A stretch of 42,372 bases of DNA from an uncultured Collinsella sp. (GTDB lineage: Bacteria > Actinomycetota > Coriobacteriia > Coriobacteriales > Coriobacteriaceae): NCBI GenBank assembly GCA_902494035.1, contig CABURV010000008.1, positions 1 through 42,372 of the forward strand, written 5' to 3'. The notes beneath the pieces were generated by a model. The model saw only the letters and a program-made list of their open reading frames with translations, did no database searches and had not been told where the DNA came from. A program made the position numbers and the translations under genes. This document shows positions 1 through 7,799 of the stretch, piece after piece. Positions within the stretch are counted from its first letter, which is position 1. Each line of letters opens with the position of its first letter.

Positions 1-2
1 CA

Positions 3-1073
3 GCGGCGCTGATGGTCGACTACTCGTGCGCACTCAAGCTCACGGGTTCCGTCGCCGTCATGACTGCCATGAGCGATGCCGCCAAGATGGGGGTCATGGT
101 CAAGGGCGCGAAGTACTTTGAGTCGTTTGCCAAGGCCGACACCATTGTGTTTGATAAGACTGGCACGCTCACCGAGGCCCAGCCGCGCCTGGCTTGCGTG
201 CTGACGACCGACGGCTGGAGCGAGGACGAGATCCTGCGCCTTTCTGCTTGCTTGGAGGAGCATTTTCCGCATCCGGTGGCGCGCGCCGTGGTCAATGCGG
301 CACGTGAACGCGGACTCGAGCATCGCGAGCGCCATGCTGCCGTCGAGTACATCGTGGCGCACGGCATCGCTTCGTCCATCGAAGGGCGTCGCGCAATTAT
401 TGGCTCGGCACACTTTGTGTTTGAGGATGAGGGCGCGCAGCTCGAGTCCGACATCAAGGAGCAGATCGAGTCCCAGATGCAGGGCCTGTCGCCTCTGTAC
501 CTGGCGGTCGACGGCACGGTCGTGGGCGTGCTCGGTATCGAGGATCCGCTCAAGCCCGGGGTCCGCGAGGCCATCGCCGACCTGCATGCGCTGGGCGTCA
601 AACATGTCGTTATGCTCACGGGCGATTCTGAACGCACGGCCGAGCGCATTGCGCGCGAGGCGGGTGTCGACGAGTTTAAGGCCGAACTGCTGCCCGAAGA
701 CAAGTACGCGTATGTGGAGCGCATTAAGGGCGAGGGGCGCCACGTTGCCATGGTGGGCGACGGTGTCAACGATTCGCCGGCGCTCGGTTTGGCCGACGTG
801 GGGCTGGCAATGGGTGGCGGAAGCGACATTGCCAAGGAGGTCGCCGATATCATCCTGACCGATACGGATCTGACCGCGATCGTGCGCCTGCGCCGTATGA
901 GCCAGGGTCTCATCGACCGTCTGACGAGCTCCTACTCTAAGGTGATGCTCACCAACTCAGCACTCTTGGCACTGGGCATTACCGGCATGATCACTCCACA
1001 GACGTCGTCGCTGCTGCACAACGGCTCAACGATCGCCTACAGCCTGGGCAACGCAAAGGCTTACCTGCGTTAG
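3..1073 (+). CDS. Heavy-metal P1B-type ATPase, C-terminal part (5' end outside window)
   Basis: The reading frame is open from the window edge, so the upstream part of the gene is missing. What is seen covers the end of the transport domain, the phosphorylation and nucleotide-binding domains, and the last two membrane helices. DKTGTLTE holds the Asp that is phosphorylated. TGDSERTAERIA and GDGVNDSPAL are the usual hinge and Mg-binding motifs, and HPVARA is the P1B nucleotide-binding His-Pro motif. The position that normally reads CPC in the metal-binding helix reads DYSCALKL, so only one Cys is kept. By family the protein exports a transition metal across the membrane using ATP. The changed motif means the metal cannot be named. 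A strong terminator follows directly. Confidence 0.9.
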   Translation, partial: AALMVDYSCALKLTGSVAVMTAMSDAAKMGVMVKGAKYFESFAKADTIVFDKTGTLTEAQPRLACVLTTDGWSEDEILRLSACLEEHFPHPVARAVVNAARERGLEHRERHAAVEYIVAHGIASSIEGRRAIIGSAHFVFEDEGAQLESDIKEQIESQMQGLSPLYLAVDGTVVGVLGIEDPLKPGVREAIADLHALGVKHVVMLTGDSERTAERIAREAGVDEFKAELLPEDKYAYVERIKGEGRHVAMVGDGVNDSPALGLADVGLAMGGGSDIAKEVADIILTDTDLTAIVRLRRMSQGLIDRLTSSYSKVMLTNSALLALGITGMITPQTSSLLHNGSTIAYSLGNAKAYLR

Positions 1074-1097
1074 CAGACGTGTTCGCCCACGTTATCT

Positions 1098-1143
1098 GGC
1101 CTGCGCCCAGACGGCATCGGTGTCGTACGGGCGCAGGCCTTTT
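1098..1143 (+). terminator. Rho-independent terminator after the P-type ATPase
   Basis: A perfect 11-bp stem (1098-1108 with 1129-1139, GC-rich) is followed by TTTT. It lies 25 bases after the ATPase stop codon and directly before the toxin-antitoxin promoter. Confidence 0.85.
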
Positions 1144-1147
1144 GCGT

Positions 1148-1197
1148 TTGAATATTTGCTAGCTTCTCTATATAGTATTGCTAGCAGTGCTAGCAAT
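1148..1197 (+). promoter_or_regulatory. Promoter with overlapping palindromic operator of the toxin-antitoxin operon
   Basis: TTGAAT at 1148-1153 and TATAGT at 1171-1176 are 17 bp apart, a good sigma-70-type promoter. Directly after the -10 lies a perfect 21-bp palindrome, 1177-1197, with two ten-base arms (attgctagca) around a central g. A further half-site (ttgctagc, 1156-1163) sits in the spacer. Transcription should start inside the palindrome. Such a site would let the ribbon-helix-helix antitoxin repress its own operon, which is usual for type II systems. The binding itself is inferred. Confidence 0.7.
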
Positions 1198-1216
1198 TGA
1201 AGGGAGCGGGATCGAC

Positions 1217-1570
1217 GTGGGTGCTGTTAGCGGCATGGCGCAGGTGAACGTTCGCGTGGATCGCCAGGTCAAGAACCGTGCCGAGGAGGCGCTGCGGCTT
1301 TCGGGCGGGTCGCTGCCCGAGCTCATCAAAAAGGTGGTGGCCAAGGTCGCGCAGGGTGGCGGGCAGTGCGAGGAAGTGCTTGCGGCCGTCGACGACCGGC
1401 AGCAGACCGTCGCGCCCGATACTCCGTTCGCCGCGTCGTGGGCAGCGGCAGACCGGCTTTATGCAGATTTGGGCATCGCTGCGTCGCCCGTATCCGACGA
1501 TCGCGGTTGGGACACGATCTATTCCGAAGCCATGGATGAGCATTATCGCCAAAAGGGGATGATCCAGTGA
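1217..1570 (+). CDS. RelB/DinJ-like ribbon-helix-helix antitoxin
   Basis: The N-terminus MAQVNVRVDRQVKNRAEEAL followed by a helix is the classic RelB/DinJ fold: a DNA-binding beta strand and two helices. The C-terminal half is the expected variable toxin-binding tail and ends near DEHYRQKG. I chose the GTG at 1217 because AAGGGAG (1199-1205) lies upstream of it, although 11 bases away. The ATG at 1235 begins the conserved domain and is a real alternative. The stop codon overlaps the toxin start (GTGA at 1567-1570), so the two are translationally coupled. It should neutralise the PIN toxin and repress the operon. A RelB-type antitoxin paired with a PIN toxin rather than RelE is a mixed pairing. 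Confidence 0.8.
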   Translation: MGAVSGMAQVNVRVDRQVKNRAEEALRLSGGSLPELIKKVVAKVAQGGGQCEEVLAAVDDRQQTVAPDTPFAASWAAADRLYADLGIAASPVSDDRGWDTIYSEAMDEHYRQKGMIQ

Positions 1571-2082
1571 GTGGGGCGCCTCTCAAGATCATGGTAGACG
1601 CCAACGTATGGGTTGATTCGTTTTGCGTCGACCATGCCGAGTCGCTTGCCGCGCGTGCGTTTATTAGTCAGGCGACGGAGACGGGGGCATTGCTGTTCTT
1701 TCCGGTGCATATCGCCAAGGACGTGCTGTACGTTGTCCAACACGAGCTGAAGCGTAGCGTTCTTGCCAGCGGGGGAGCGCTCGACGAGGCATCTGCCCGT
1801 GCAATTGGCAATGCAGCGTTGGCGTTTGTTCGGAACATGACCGAAAACGCCACGGCCGTGGGTGCAGATGCGTCGGACCTTTGGCTGGCCGACAAATACT
1901 TAGCGCTCCATCGCGATTACGAGGACAATTTGGTACTCGCCGCATGCAAACGCGCCCAGGTTGATTACTTGGTGACCTACGATCGCAAACTGCTCGAACA
2001 TGCCGATCTTGCAGCAAAGACCCCGCGCCAAATGATGCCGATTCTGGCTTTGGCCGAACGCGGTGGCGCGGCTATCGGTTGA
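1567..2082 (+). CDS. PIN-domain toxin (VapC-like ribonuclease)
   Basis: This 171-residue protein opens with IMVDANVWVD, the first beta strand of PIN nucleases with its metal-binding Asp (residue 11). The later DYEDNLVLAACKRAQVDYLVTYDRKLL carries the remaining acidic residues and the closing TYD strand typical of the family. PIN toxins cleave RNA with Mg or Mn. The GTG start overlaps the antitoxin stop, which supports a two-gene toxin-antitoxin operon. At 171 residues it is longer than a typical VapC of about 130. The RNA target cannot be told from sequence. Confidence 0.82.
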   Translation: MSGAPLKIMVDANVWVDSFCVDHAESLAARAFISQATETGALLFFPVHIAKDVLYVVQHELKRSVLASGGALDEASARAIGNAALAFVRNMTENATAVGADASDLWLADKYLALHRDYEDNLVLAACKRAQVDYLVTYDRKLLEHADLAAKTPRQMMPILALAERGGAAIG

Positions 2083-2094
2083 CGCGAACTGTTT

Positions 2095-2131
2095 GCGGGC
2101 CTTTTGGACGACGATGCGCCAAGGGGCCCGC
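2095..2131. terminator. Possible bidirectional terminator between convergent genes
   Basis: A 7-bp stem (gcgggcc, 2095-2101, with 2125-2131) plus an inner ttgg/ccaa pairing lies between the toxin and the convergent gene at 2141. There is no clear U tail on either side. Confidence 0.4.
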
Positions 2132-2140
2132 GTCTGCTAT

Positions 2141-2575
2141 TTACAAAAGCTCGGCCTTAATGGCGGGACTTTCCGCGAGCTGCTCGGCTGCCTTTTCGTC
2201 GGAATCGTTTAGTGCTGCCAGGCTGCGGTAGACCCACTCGTTGACCTGGGTGTTCTTGACGCCTGCGGTCTGCATAAGGGCGCCTACCTCGCGGATTGCT
2301 GCGAGCAGATCGGCTTTGGGACCCGCGAGCTCGACCTCGATGCTGTGGTAGGCGGTCACGCCGCGGTTCTCACTCACGTGGTCGATAAAGCCCTCGACGG
2401 TCTCAAGCTGCTGGGCGAGAGCTGCATCATCGTCAGCGTCCAGCGCGACGAGTGCGTTCGATATCGTGAGGGCGGGATGTCCGCAGGGGACAAAGCCTTC
2501 GATGACATCCATAGCTTCGGTAATGGTTGAGCCCAGGCCTGCGAGGGCATTGATGAGTTGCTGCTTGGTATCCAT
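2141..2575 (-). CDS. Unknown 144-residue acidic protein
   Basis: I do not recognise this protein. It is acidic, predicted mostly helical, has no signal peptide or membrane segment, and has a single Cys in VPCGHPAL. It starts MDTKQQLINALAGLGSTITE and ends in an alanine- and glutamate-rich stretch. The start is supported by AAAGGA seven bases before the ATG. It is transcribed toward the toxin gene and away from the tmRNA, so it is a single-gene unit. Third-position GC bias matches the neighbours, so it is very likely a real gene. Confidence 0.75.
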   Translation of the reverse strand: MDTKQQLINALAGLGSTITEAMDVIEGFVPCGHPALTISNALVALDADDDAALAQQLETVEGFIDHVSENRGVTAYHSIEVELAGPKADLLAAIREVGALMQTAGVKNTQVNEWVYRSLAALNDSDEKAAEQLAESPAIKAELL

Positions 2576-2710
2576 AACGGTCCTTTCGACGGGTCAATTT
2601 TGCTTGGCGAAAATATACGTGACGCGATCGGTAGCAAAAGTGTGAAGTGCGGCGCACATTGGGGTCTTCACAGCTCGTGCATAGAACAGCTGTCTGCCTT
2701 TAGAACGTGG

Positions 2711-2791
2711 TAAGATAGCTATCCACGAGCGGGGTTCACCCCGCGTGTTCCTTGAAAAGTCGACGGTTATCGGGTGTTTGCAGGCCCGATA
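2711..2791 (+). promoter_or_regulatory. Candidate -10 and leader hairpins upstream of tmRNA
   Basis: TAAGAT at 2711-2716 is a plausible -10, but no convincing -35 is visible. Between it and the mature tmRNA lie a tight hairpin (gcgggg/ccccgc, 2729-2744) and a second one (7-bp stem, 2768-2774 with 2785-2791). They would belong to the 5' precursor that is trimmed off. Confidence 0.35.
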
Positions 2792-2814
2792 CCATCCAGA
2801 CTTTCCCGGCATTC

Positions 2815-3178
2815 GGGGGCGACTGGTTTCGACACGATAGCTCTGAGAGAGGAAGCAAGCCGAGGTCTCCTCGCCTCGTTAAACAGGGGTACCGTCAAAT
2901 TGAATTGACAACAACTCTTCTTTTGAGCCTATGGCTCTCGCTGCTTAGTTTATAGCGGCGCGTCAACCCGGTGATTTCCCCGACACCGGCGCGACGTCAT
3001 GTTAGGGGAATGCTCCTGCGCACGTAATCGGTATGGCGCAGGCTAAGACCGAACCGGTTAGGACGCCGCGAGCGTGTCGCTGCGCGCAAAGCGTCCGAGA
3101 CTAAACCAGCGACTGAGCTTGGAGATGCCAATCAGGGGGCTTTCGTGGACCGGAGTTCGATTCTCCGCGCCTCCACCA
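2815..3178 (+). ncRNA. ssrA: Transfer-messenger RNA (tmRNA)
   Basis: The 5' end GGGGGCGACTGGTTTCGACA and the 3' end, with T-arm cggag-ttcgatt-ctccg and encoded CCA, are the tRNA-like ends of tmRNA. The 7-bp acceptor stem pairs 2815-2821 with cgcctcc before the discriminator A. The tag frame that ends at the stop 2946-2948 reads back as DNNSSFEPMALAA from GAC at 2907. Its MALAA end is the expected proteolysis signal, while the exact resume codon is inferred. Length is 364 nt, normal for the family. It rescues stalled ribosomes with SmpB, which is not in this window. Confidence 0.96.
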
Positions 3179-3186
3179 TAAGTAAC

Positions 3187-3225
3187 AGGCAGGTAGATAT
3201 TCGTATCTACCTGCCTTTTTATTTT
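3187..3225 (+). terminator. Terminator of tmRNA
   Basis: A perfect 13-bp stem (3187-3199 with 3204-3216), a TTCG tetraloop and a T-rich tail follow nine bases after the CCA end of tmRNA. Confidence 0.92.
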
Positions 3226-3235
3226 TAGTCCGTAC

Positions 3236-3252
3236 CGCGGAGAATCGAACTC
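3236..3252 (-). repeat. Inverted 17-base copy of the tmRNA 3' end
   Basis: These 17 bases are the exact reverse complement of 3153-3169, the T-arm and acceptor part of tmRNA. tmRNA 3' ends are common integration sites, so this may be a remnant of an inserted element. A direct rather than inverted copy would be expected for a simple attachment-site pair. Confidence 0.6.
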
Positions 3253-3306
3253 TGTGCAGGGCGCGGGCGTAAAGAAAACGCCGCATCAACGCAGGGTGAG
3301 GCACGC

Positions 3307-3497
3307 TTTCCCAATGGCAGCCCAGGCGGAAAGTGCATCCCGGAATCCGCGCTCAGACTGGGACGTAGTTTCCGGATGGCGCCTCAAGCGGAAACTGCGA
3401 CCCGGAATCGAGCCGTAGAGTGGGACATGCTTTCCCAATGGCAGCTCAAACGGAAAGTACATCCCGGAATCTCGCCTCAAACTGGGATGCACTTTCC
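3307..3497. repeat. 62-bp tandem repeat array, three copies and a partial fourth
   Basis: Copies lie at 3307-3368, 3369-3430 and 3431-3492, with the first bases of a fourth from 3493. All three are exactly 62 bp long and differ by scattered substitutions. Each has two nested inverted repeats: TTTCC paired with GGAAA about 16 bases later, and TCCCGGAAT paired with a later TGGGA. GGAAAGTGCATCCC of copy 1 is the exact reverse complement of the junction between copy 3 and the partial copy. No gene fits here, so this array is what the gap between tmRNA and 3585 holds. Confidence 0.85.
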
Positions 3498-3584
3498 GCT
3501 TCACCTGCCGCCTCGAAAAACCCATGCGCTCGCTATCCCAAAACTGGGTAGAAGAAAGCCAAAACGCAATCGCAGGAGGTCAAC

Positions 3585-4463
3585 ATGACTGCAGAAGATA
3601 AGGCAAAGAACGCCGGCAAGGTCGCGCTCGTCTTGGAGGGTGGTAGTTTTCGCGGGCAGTTTACTGCGGGCGTGCTCGACGTTCTCATGGAGGCCGGCGT
3701 CGAGATTCCGGCGGTATATGGCGTATCGGCCGGCGCCCTCAACGGCGTGAACTACAAGTCGCACCAGATTGGCCGTGCCAACCGCATCAACCTGGCTTTC
3801 TGCAACGACAACCGCTTCATGGGCGCCGCATCGTTTGCGGCCACGGGCTCTATCGTCGGTTACGACTTTATCTTCAACGATGTCCAGGACCGCTTGGATC
3901 CCTTTGACAACGAGACGTTCGACGCGAGCCCCATCGAGATGTACGCCGTCGCGACGGACATGCTCTTTGGAACCGCCACGTATCTCCCGGTCAAAAGCGC
4001 CGTACTTGACCTCGATGCTGTGCGCGCCTCGACGTCGCTGCCGCTGGTGACGCCGCCGGTCGAGATTGACGGGCACAAATACGTCGACGGCGGCGTGGCC
4101 GATTCGGTCCCCATCGAGCATGTGCTCGAGGAGGCGGGTTTCGACCGTGCGGTCGTCATCGTCACGCAGGACCGTTCGTACGAGAAAAAGCCCTACGAGT
4201 TTCTGCCGGCCGCGCGCGCCCGCTATGCCGACTACCCCTATCTGCTCGAGGCTATCGAGACGCGCCACGACCGCTACAACATCCAGCGCATGCACCTGTG
4301 GAAGTATGAGCGCGAGGGCCGTGCGTTGGTCGTCGCTCCGCAAAAGCCGGTCGAGGTCGGCCACGTTGAGCACGATCCGGCAAAGCTTTTGGACCTGTAT
4401 ATCCAGGGCCGTCAGGAGGCAAAGCGCCTGCTCGCGGAAATCCAAGAGTTCATTGAGCGCTAA
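3585..4463 (+). CDS. Patatin-like phospholipase (YjjU/RssA type)
   Basis: This 292-residue protein has the complete patatin set: the oxyanion loop GGSFRG (19-24), the nucleophile elbow GVSAG with Ser48, and the catalytic-dyad Asp168 in DGGVADSVP. Family members are Ser-Asp lipid acyl hydrolases. Sequence and length resemble the bacterial YjjU group, whose substrates are poorly known. There is no signal peptide, so it should act in the cytoplasm or at the inner face of the membrane. AGGAGG eight bases before the ATG fixes the start. It stands alone between the repeat array and the ribosomal protein operon. Confidence 0.88.
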   Translation: MTAEDKAKNAGKVALVLEGGSFRGQFTAGVLDVLMEAGVEIPAVYGVSAGALNGVNYKSHQIGRANRINLAFCNDNRFMGAASFAATGSIVGYDFIFNDVQDRLDPFDNETFDASPIEMYAVATDMLFGTATYLPVKSAVLDLDAVRASTSLPLVTPPVEIDGHKYVDGGVADSVPIEHVLEEAGFDRAVVIVTQDRSYEKKPYEFLPAARARYADYPYLLEAIETRHDRYNIQRMHLWKYEREGRALVVAPQKPVEVGHVEHDPAKLLDLYIQGRQEAKRLLAEIQEFIER

Positions 4464-4562
4464 CGACGGCGAACCCTCAAAATATGACAACAGCTAAAGA
4501 GCTGGAAAATCACGGCTCGTGGATGACATGTGCAGAAACTCTGGTCGGAGCCAAAATACCTG

Positions 4563-4590
4563 TTGACTCGTACGGCGAGCGGGGTAATAT
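4563..4590 (+). promoter_or_regulatory. Promoter of rplM-rpsI
   Basis: TTGACT (4563-4568) and TAATAT (4585-4590) are 16 bp apart and lie 67 bases upstream of the rplM start. The transcribed leader is therefore about 60 bases. A strong promoter is expected for ribosomal protein genes. Confidence 0.7.
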
Positions 4591-4656
4591 GGACGGGTTA
4601 CTTGCAGAGCCCCGTGAATCTCTGTAACAACACGTACTGTACATGGAGGAGTCTAA

Positions 4657-5100
4657 GTGATTTCGAAATCGACTCACTACGCCAAGCAGGGCGAGGTCCA
4701 GCGCAACTGGGTTCTCGTCGACGCCGATGGTGCTGTCCTGGGCCGTCTTGCCACCCAGATCGCAATGATTCTGCGCGGTAAGAACAAGCCCCAGTTCACG
4801 CCCAACAGCGACTGCGGCGACTTCGTTGTCGTCATCAACGCCGATAAGGTCCAGCTTACCGGTAACAAGGCCGACACGAAGACCTATTATCGCCACAGCG
4901 GCTACAACGGCGGCCTCAAGGCTGAGAGCTTCCGCCAGGCTATGGAGAAGCACCCGGAGAAGGTCATCGAGCGCGCCGTTCGCGGTATGCTGCCCAAGAC
5001 CACCCTCGGCCGCGCCCAGATGACCAAGCTTAAGGTCTACGCTGGTGCCGAGCATCCGCACGCTGCCCAGAACCCCACGAAGATTGAGCTGGAGGCTTAA
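4657..5100 (+). CDS. rplM: 50S ribosomal protein L13
   Basis: This is a 147-residue L13, close to the usual 142-147. HYAKQGEVQRNWVLVDADGA followed by LGRLATQIAMILRGKNKPQFTP is the conserved N-terminal part. The central NADKVQLTGNKADTKTYYRHSGYNGGLK and the RAVRGMLPKTTLGR motif are also present. It is an early assembly protein of the large subunit. The start is a GTG preceded by GGAGGA. It is cotranscribed with rpsI, two bases downstream. Confidence 0.98.
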   Translation: MISKSTHYAKQGEVQRNWVLVDADGAVLGRLATQIAMILRGKNKPQFTPNSDCGDFVVVINADKVQLTGNKADTKTYYRHSGYNGGLKAESFRQAMEKHPEKVIERAVRGMLPKTTLGRAQMTKLKVYAGAEHPHAAQNPTKIELEA

Positions 5101-5102
5101 AG

Positions 5103-5498
<396 letters not shown>

Positions 5499-5529
5499 GG
5501 TTTTATCTCCTTTCGAGATACAATGTACA

Positions 5530-5568
5530 AGCGGGGCCTGCCGATTCCTCGGCGGGTCCCGCTTTTCT
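5530..5568 (+). terminator. Terminator of rplM-rpsI
   Basis: A 15-bp stem with two G-U pairs (5530-5544 with 5549-5563) and a four-base loop ends in a T-rich tail. Confidence 0.9.
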
Positions 5569-5621
5569 TTTTCGACTAGGGTGGGCGGTTGCATATCGCC
5601 TGCTAGGGAAGGAGCAATCCT

Positions 5622-6959
5622 ATGCCCCAGAACATCTTCGGTACCGACGGCGTCCGTGGCGTCGCCAACGCCGATCTTTCGTGCGACCTCGCGTTTCGTC
5701 TGGGTCGCGCGGCGACCAAGTTCCTTGGTCCGGACATCTGCATCGGCCGTGACACGCGCCTTTCGGGCACCATGCTCGAGAGCGCTCTGACCGCCGGCAT
5801 TATGGCCGAGGGCGGCCGTCCGCACTGCTGTGGCGTCATCCCCACGCCTGCCGTGGCGCTGCTCACCGTTCAGAACGAGCTCGACGGCGGCATCGTCATC
5901 TCTGCTTCGCACAATCCGCCGGAGTTCAACGGCATCAAGTTCTTTAGCCGCAAGGGCATGAAGCTCCCCGATGCTGTCGAGGAAGAGATCAGCGCCTGGG
6001 TCATGTCCGAGGAAGCCATGGCTGCCGACACGCTGCCGACCGGTGCCGGCGTGGGCCACATCATCAAGATGAAGGACGCCCGCAAGGCATATGTCGATCA
6101 TGCCATCGATACGCTTGATGGCATGAGGCTCGATGGCCTGGTCGTTGCCGTTGACTGCGGTCACGGTGCTTCCTGCCAGACCACGCCCGCCGCGCTGCAG
6201 CGCCTGGGCGCCACGGTCCATGCCATCAACACCGATTACTGCGGCACTGACATTAACGTTGAGTGCGGCTCCACTCACCTTGAGCCCCTGCGCGAGCTCG
6301 TGCTGCGCACCCATGCTGACATCGGTCTGGCCCACGACGGCGACGCCGACCGCGTGCTGTTCGTGGACAGCGAGGGCAATGAGATCGACGGTGACTACAT
6401 CCTGGCTATCTGCGGTTCTGACCTCGCCGCTCGCGGCAAGCTCGCCAACTCCGAGATCGTCTCGACCGTCATGTGCAACCTGGGCTTCTCCATCGCTATG
6501 AAGGAGCAGGGCTTCGAGATGGTTCAGACCGCCGTGGGCGACCGTTACGTTCTGGAGCGCATGCTCGCGGATGGCGCCGTCATCGGCGGCGAACAGTCCG
6601 GCCACATCATCTTCCTAGAGCACAACACCACCGGTGACGGCCTGGTGACGGCTCTGCAGCTGCTGGCCGTGCTCAAGCGCACCGGTCGTACCCTCACCGA
6701 TCTTGCCGGCATCATGAAGAAGTACCCGCAGGTACTCGTCAACGTGCATTCCGACAACAAGGCTGGTCTGGACGATTGCCAGCCCATCTGGGATGCCGTC
6801 GCTGCTGCCGAGAAGGAGCTTGATGGCCGCGGCCGCATTCTGGTGCGCCCGAGCGGTACCGAGCCACTGGTCCGCGTGATGGCCGAGGCCGAGACGCACG
6901 AGCTGACCCAGCGCGTTGTTGACGACATCGTCGAGGTTGTCAAGCGCGAACTTCCCTAA
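5622..6959 (+). CDS. glmM: Phosphoglucosamine mutase
   Basis: This 445-residue enzyme interconverts glucosamine-6-phosphate and glucosamine-1-phosphate, the entry to UDP-GlcNAc for cell wall synthesis. It starts MPQNIFGTDGVRG, the GlmM signature. The phosphoserine loop ISASHNPPEFNGIKFF has its catalytic Ser near residue 96. The Mg-binding loop reads HDGDADRVLFVD, and the substrate-binding GGEQSGH and C-terminal RPSGTEPLVRVM are intact. Length equals the family norm. GGAGG-type ribosome binding precedes the ATG. Together with the EIIA and nagB downstream it forms an amino-sugar cluster, though the S9 terminator separates it from rpsI. Confidence 0.97.
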   Translation: MPQNIFGTDGVRGVANADLSCDLAFRLGRAATKFLGPDICIGRDTRLSGTMLESALTAGIMAEGGRPHCCGVIPTPAVALLTVQNELDGGIVISASHNPPEFNGIKFFSRKGMKLPDAVEEEISAWVMSEEAMAADTLPTGAGVGHIIKMKDARKAYVDHAIDTLDGMRLDGLVVAVDCGHGASCQTTPAALQRLGATVHAINTDYCGTDINVECGSTHLEPLRELVLRTHADIGLAHDGDADRVLFVDSEGNEIDGDYILAICGSDLAARGKLANSEIVSTVMCNLGFSIAMKEQGFEMVQTAVGDRYVLERMLADGAVIGGEQSGHIIFLEHNTTGDGLVTALQLLAVLKRTGRTLTDLAGIMKKYPQVLVNVHSDNKAGLDDCQPIWDAVAAAEKELDGRGRILVRPSGTEPLVRVMAEAETHELTQRVVDDIVEVVKRELP

Positions 6960-7030
6960 TGGTCAAAAACCGTTGCCAAGTGGTAAACTGTTAAGGTTAT
7001 TTTGATTGATTGGTATGTCCGAGGGGGAGC

Positions 7031-7528
7031 ATGTTCACTAAAGTCCTAAGGTCTTTTGGTATGCGTGGTCGAGTCCTTACGCTGGATGCTCCCATCTCGG
7101 GCGACGTCATTCCGCTTTCCGAGGTAAACGACCAGACGTTTGCCACCGGCCTTTTGGGCCAGGGCGTGGCGATTCAGCCCACCGGAACGCGTGTGATTGC
7201 ACCGGCTGATGCCAAGGTCGAGGCCATTTTTCCCACGGGACACGCTGTTGCGCTTAACACGGTCGATGGCCTGGACGTGCTCATCCACGTTGGTTTGGAC
7301 ACTGTTCAGCTCGAGGGCAAACACTTTACCGTACATGCGCAAGTGGGTGACATCGTCCATAAGGGCGATGTACTCATTGAGTTCGATCGCGAGGCAATTG
7401 CTGCCGAGGGCTACGATGTGACGGTTCCCATCTTGGTGTGCAACTCCGTTGAGTTCTCGAGCATCAAGGGCTCCGTTGGCGTGCATGTCGAAGAGATGGA
7501 CCAGCTCATCGTTGCTCGCGAGCGCTAG
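7031..7528 (+). CDS. PTS glucose-type EIIA component
   Basis: This 165-residue single-domain EIIA belongs to the glucose family. The two active-site histidines are His71 (TGHAVAL) and His86 (VLIHVGLDTVQL), matching His75 and His90 of E. coli Crr. It accepts phosphate from HPr and passes it to a sugar EIIB. DAPISGDVIPLSEVNDQTFA is the typical N-terminal part. The ATG at 7031 is chosen because GAGGGGGAG sits just before it, and a TTG seven codons earlier lacks a binding site. It stands between glmM and nagB, so a link to amino-sugar uptake is plausible, but the partner EIIBC is not in the window. Confidence 0.92.
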   Translation: MFTKVLRSFGMRGRVLTLDAPISGDVIPLSEVNDQTFATGLLGQGVAIQPTGTRVIAPADAKVEAIFPTGHAVALNTVDGLDVLIHVGLDTVQLEGKHFTVHAQVGDIVHKGDVLIEFDREAIAAEGYDVTVPILVCNSVEFSSIKGSVGVHVEEMDQLIVARER

Positions 7529-7568
7529 CAAGTGCACGTGGCCATTAGCCTACAATTCAAACACGTTT

Positions 7569-7799
7569 ACGGAGGGCGCCCTTGAAAGAGGACGCCCTCC
7601 GTGGCAAGATGGGATTTGTCCGAAGCTAAACAGCTTTGGGTCACCGTGGACGGGCAGGGGCCTCGACGCGGCTAGACACGAGACACATACATTACGCGAC
7701 CTCGCCCTGGTGGCCGCACACGTTGGTTGCGGCCGACGCGGGCCGCGGGCAAGTGCTTGTAAGGGGACCTTGCCTCTCTTGTACGAGAAAGGACGCGTA
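7569..7799 (+). promoter_or_regulatory. Structured leader region between EIIA and nagB
   Basis: The 271-base gap holds several strong hairpins in a row: a perfect 10-bp stem at 7569-7578/7593-7602 without a T tail, an 8-bp stem at 7620-7627/7632-7639 with an AAAC loop, a 7-bp stem at 7712-7718/7728-7734, and ggcaag/cttgcc closer to the gene. The first may be the EIIA terminator. I could not match the rest to a known riboswitch or to the glmS ribozyme. A cis-regulatory leader for nagB is an inference. Confidence 0.45.

Noticed and set aside
3307..3497. CRISPR array
   Set aside because: The units are adjacent 62-bp tandem copies with no spacers, and no cas genes are present.
3501..4490. Long open frame opposite the patatin gene
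   Set aside because: It mirrors the codon bias of the plus-strand gene, which has intact catalytic motifs and a strong ribosome binding site.
7529..7799. glmS-type ribozyme or known riboswitch before nagB
   Set aside because: The conserved core bases of the glmS ribozyme and of the riboswitch classes I know are absent.
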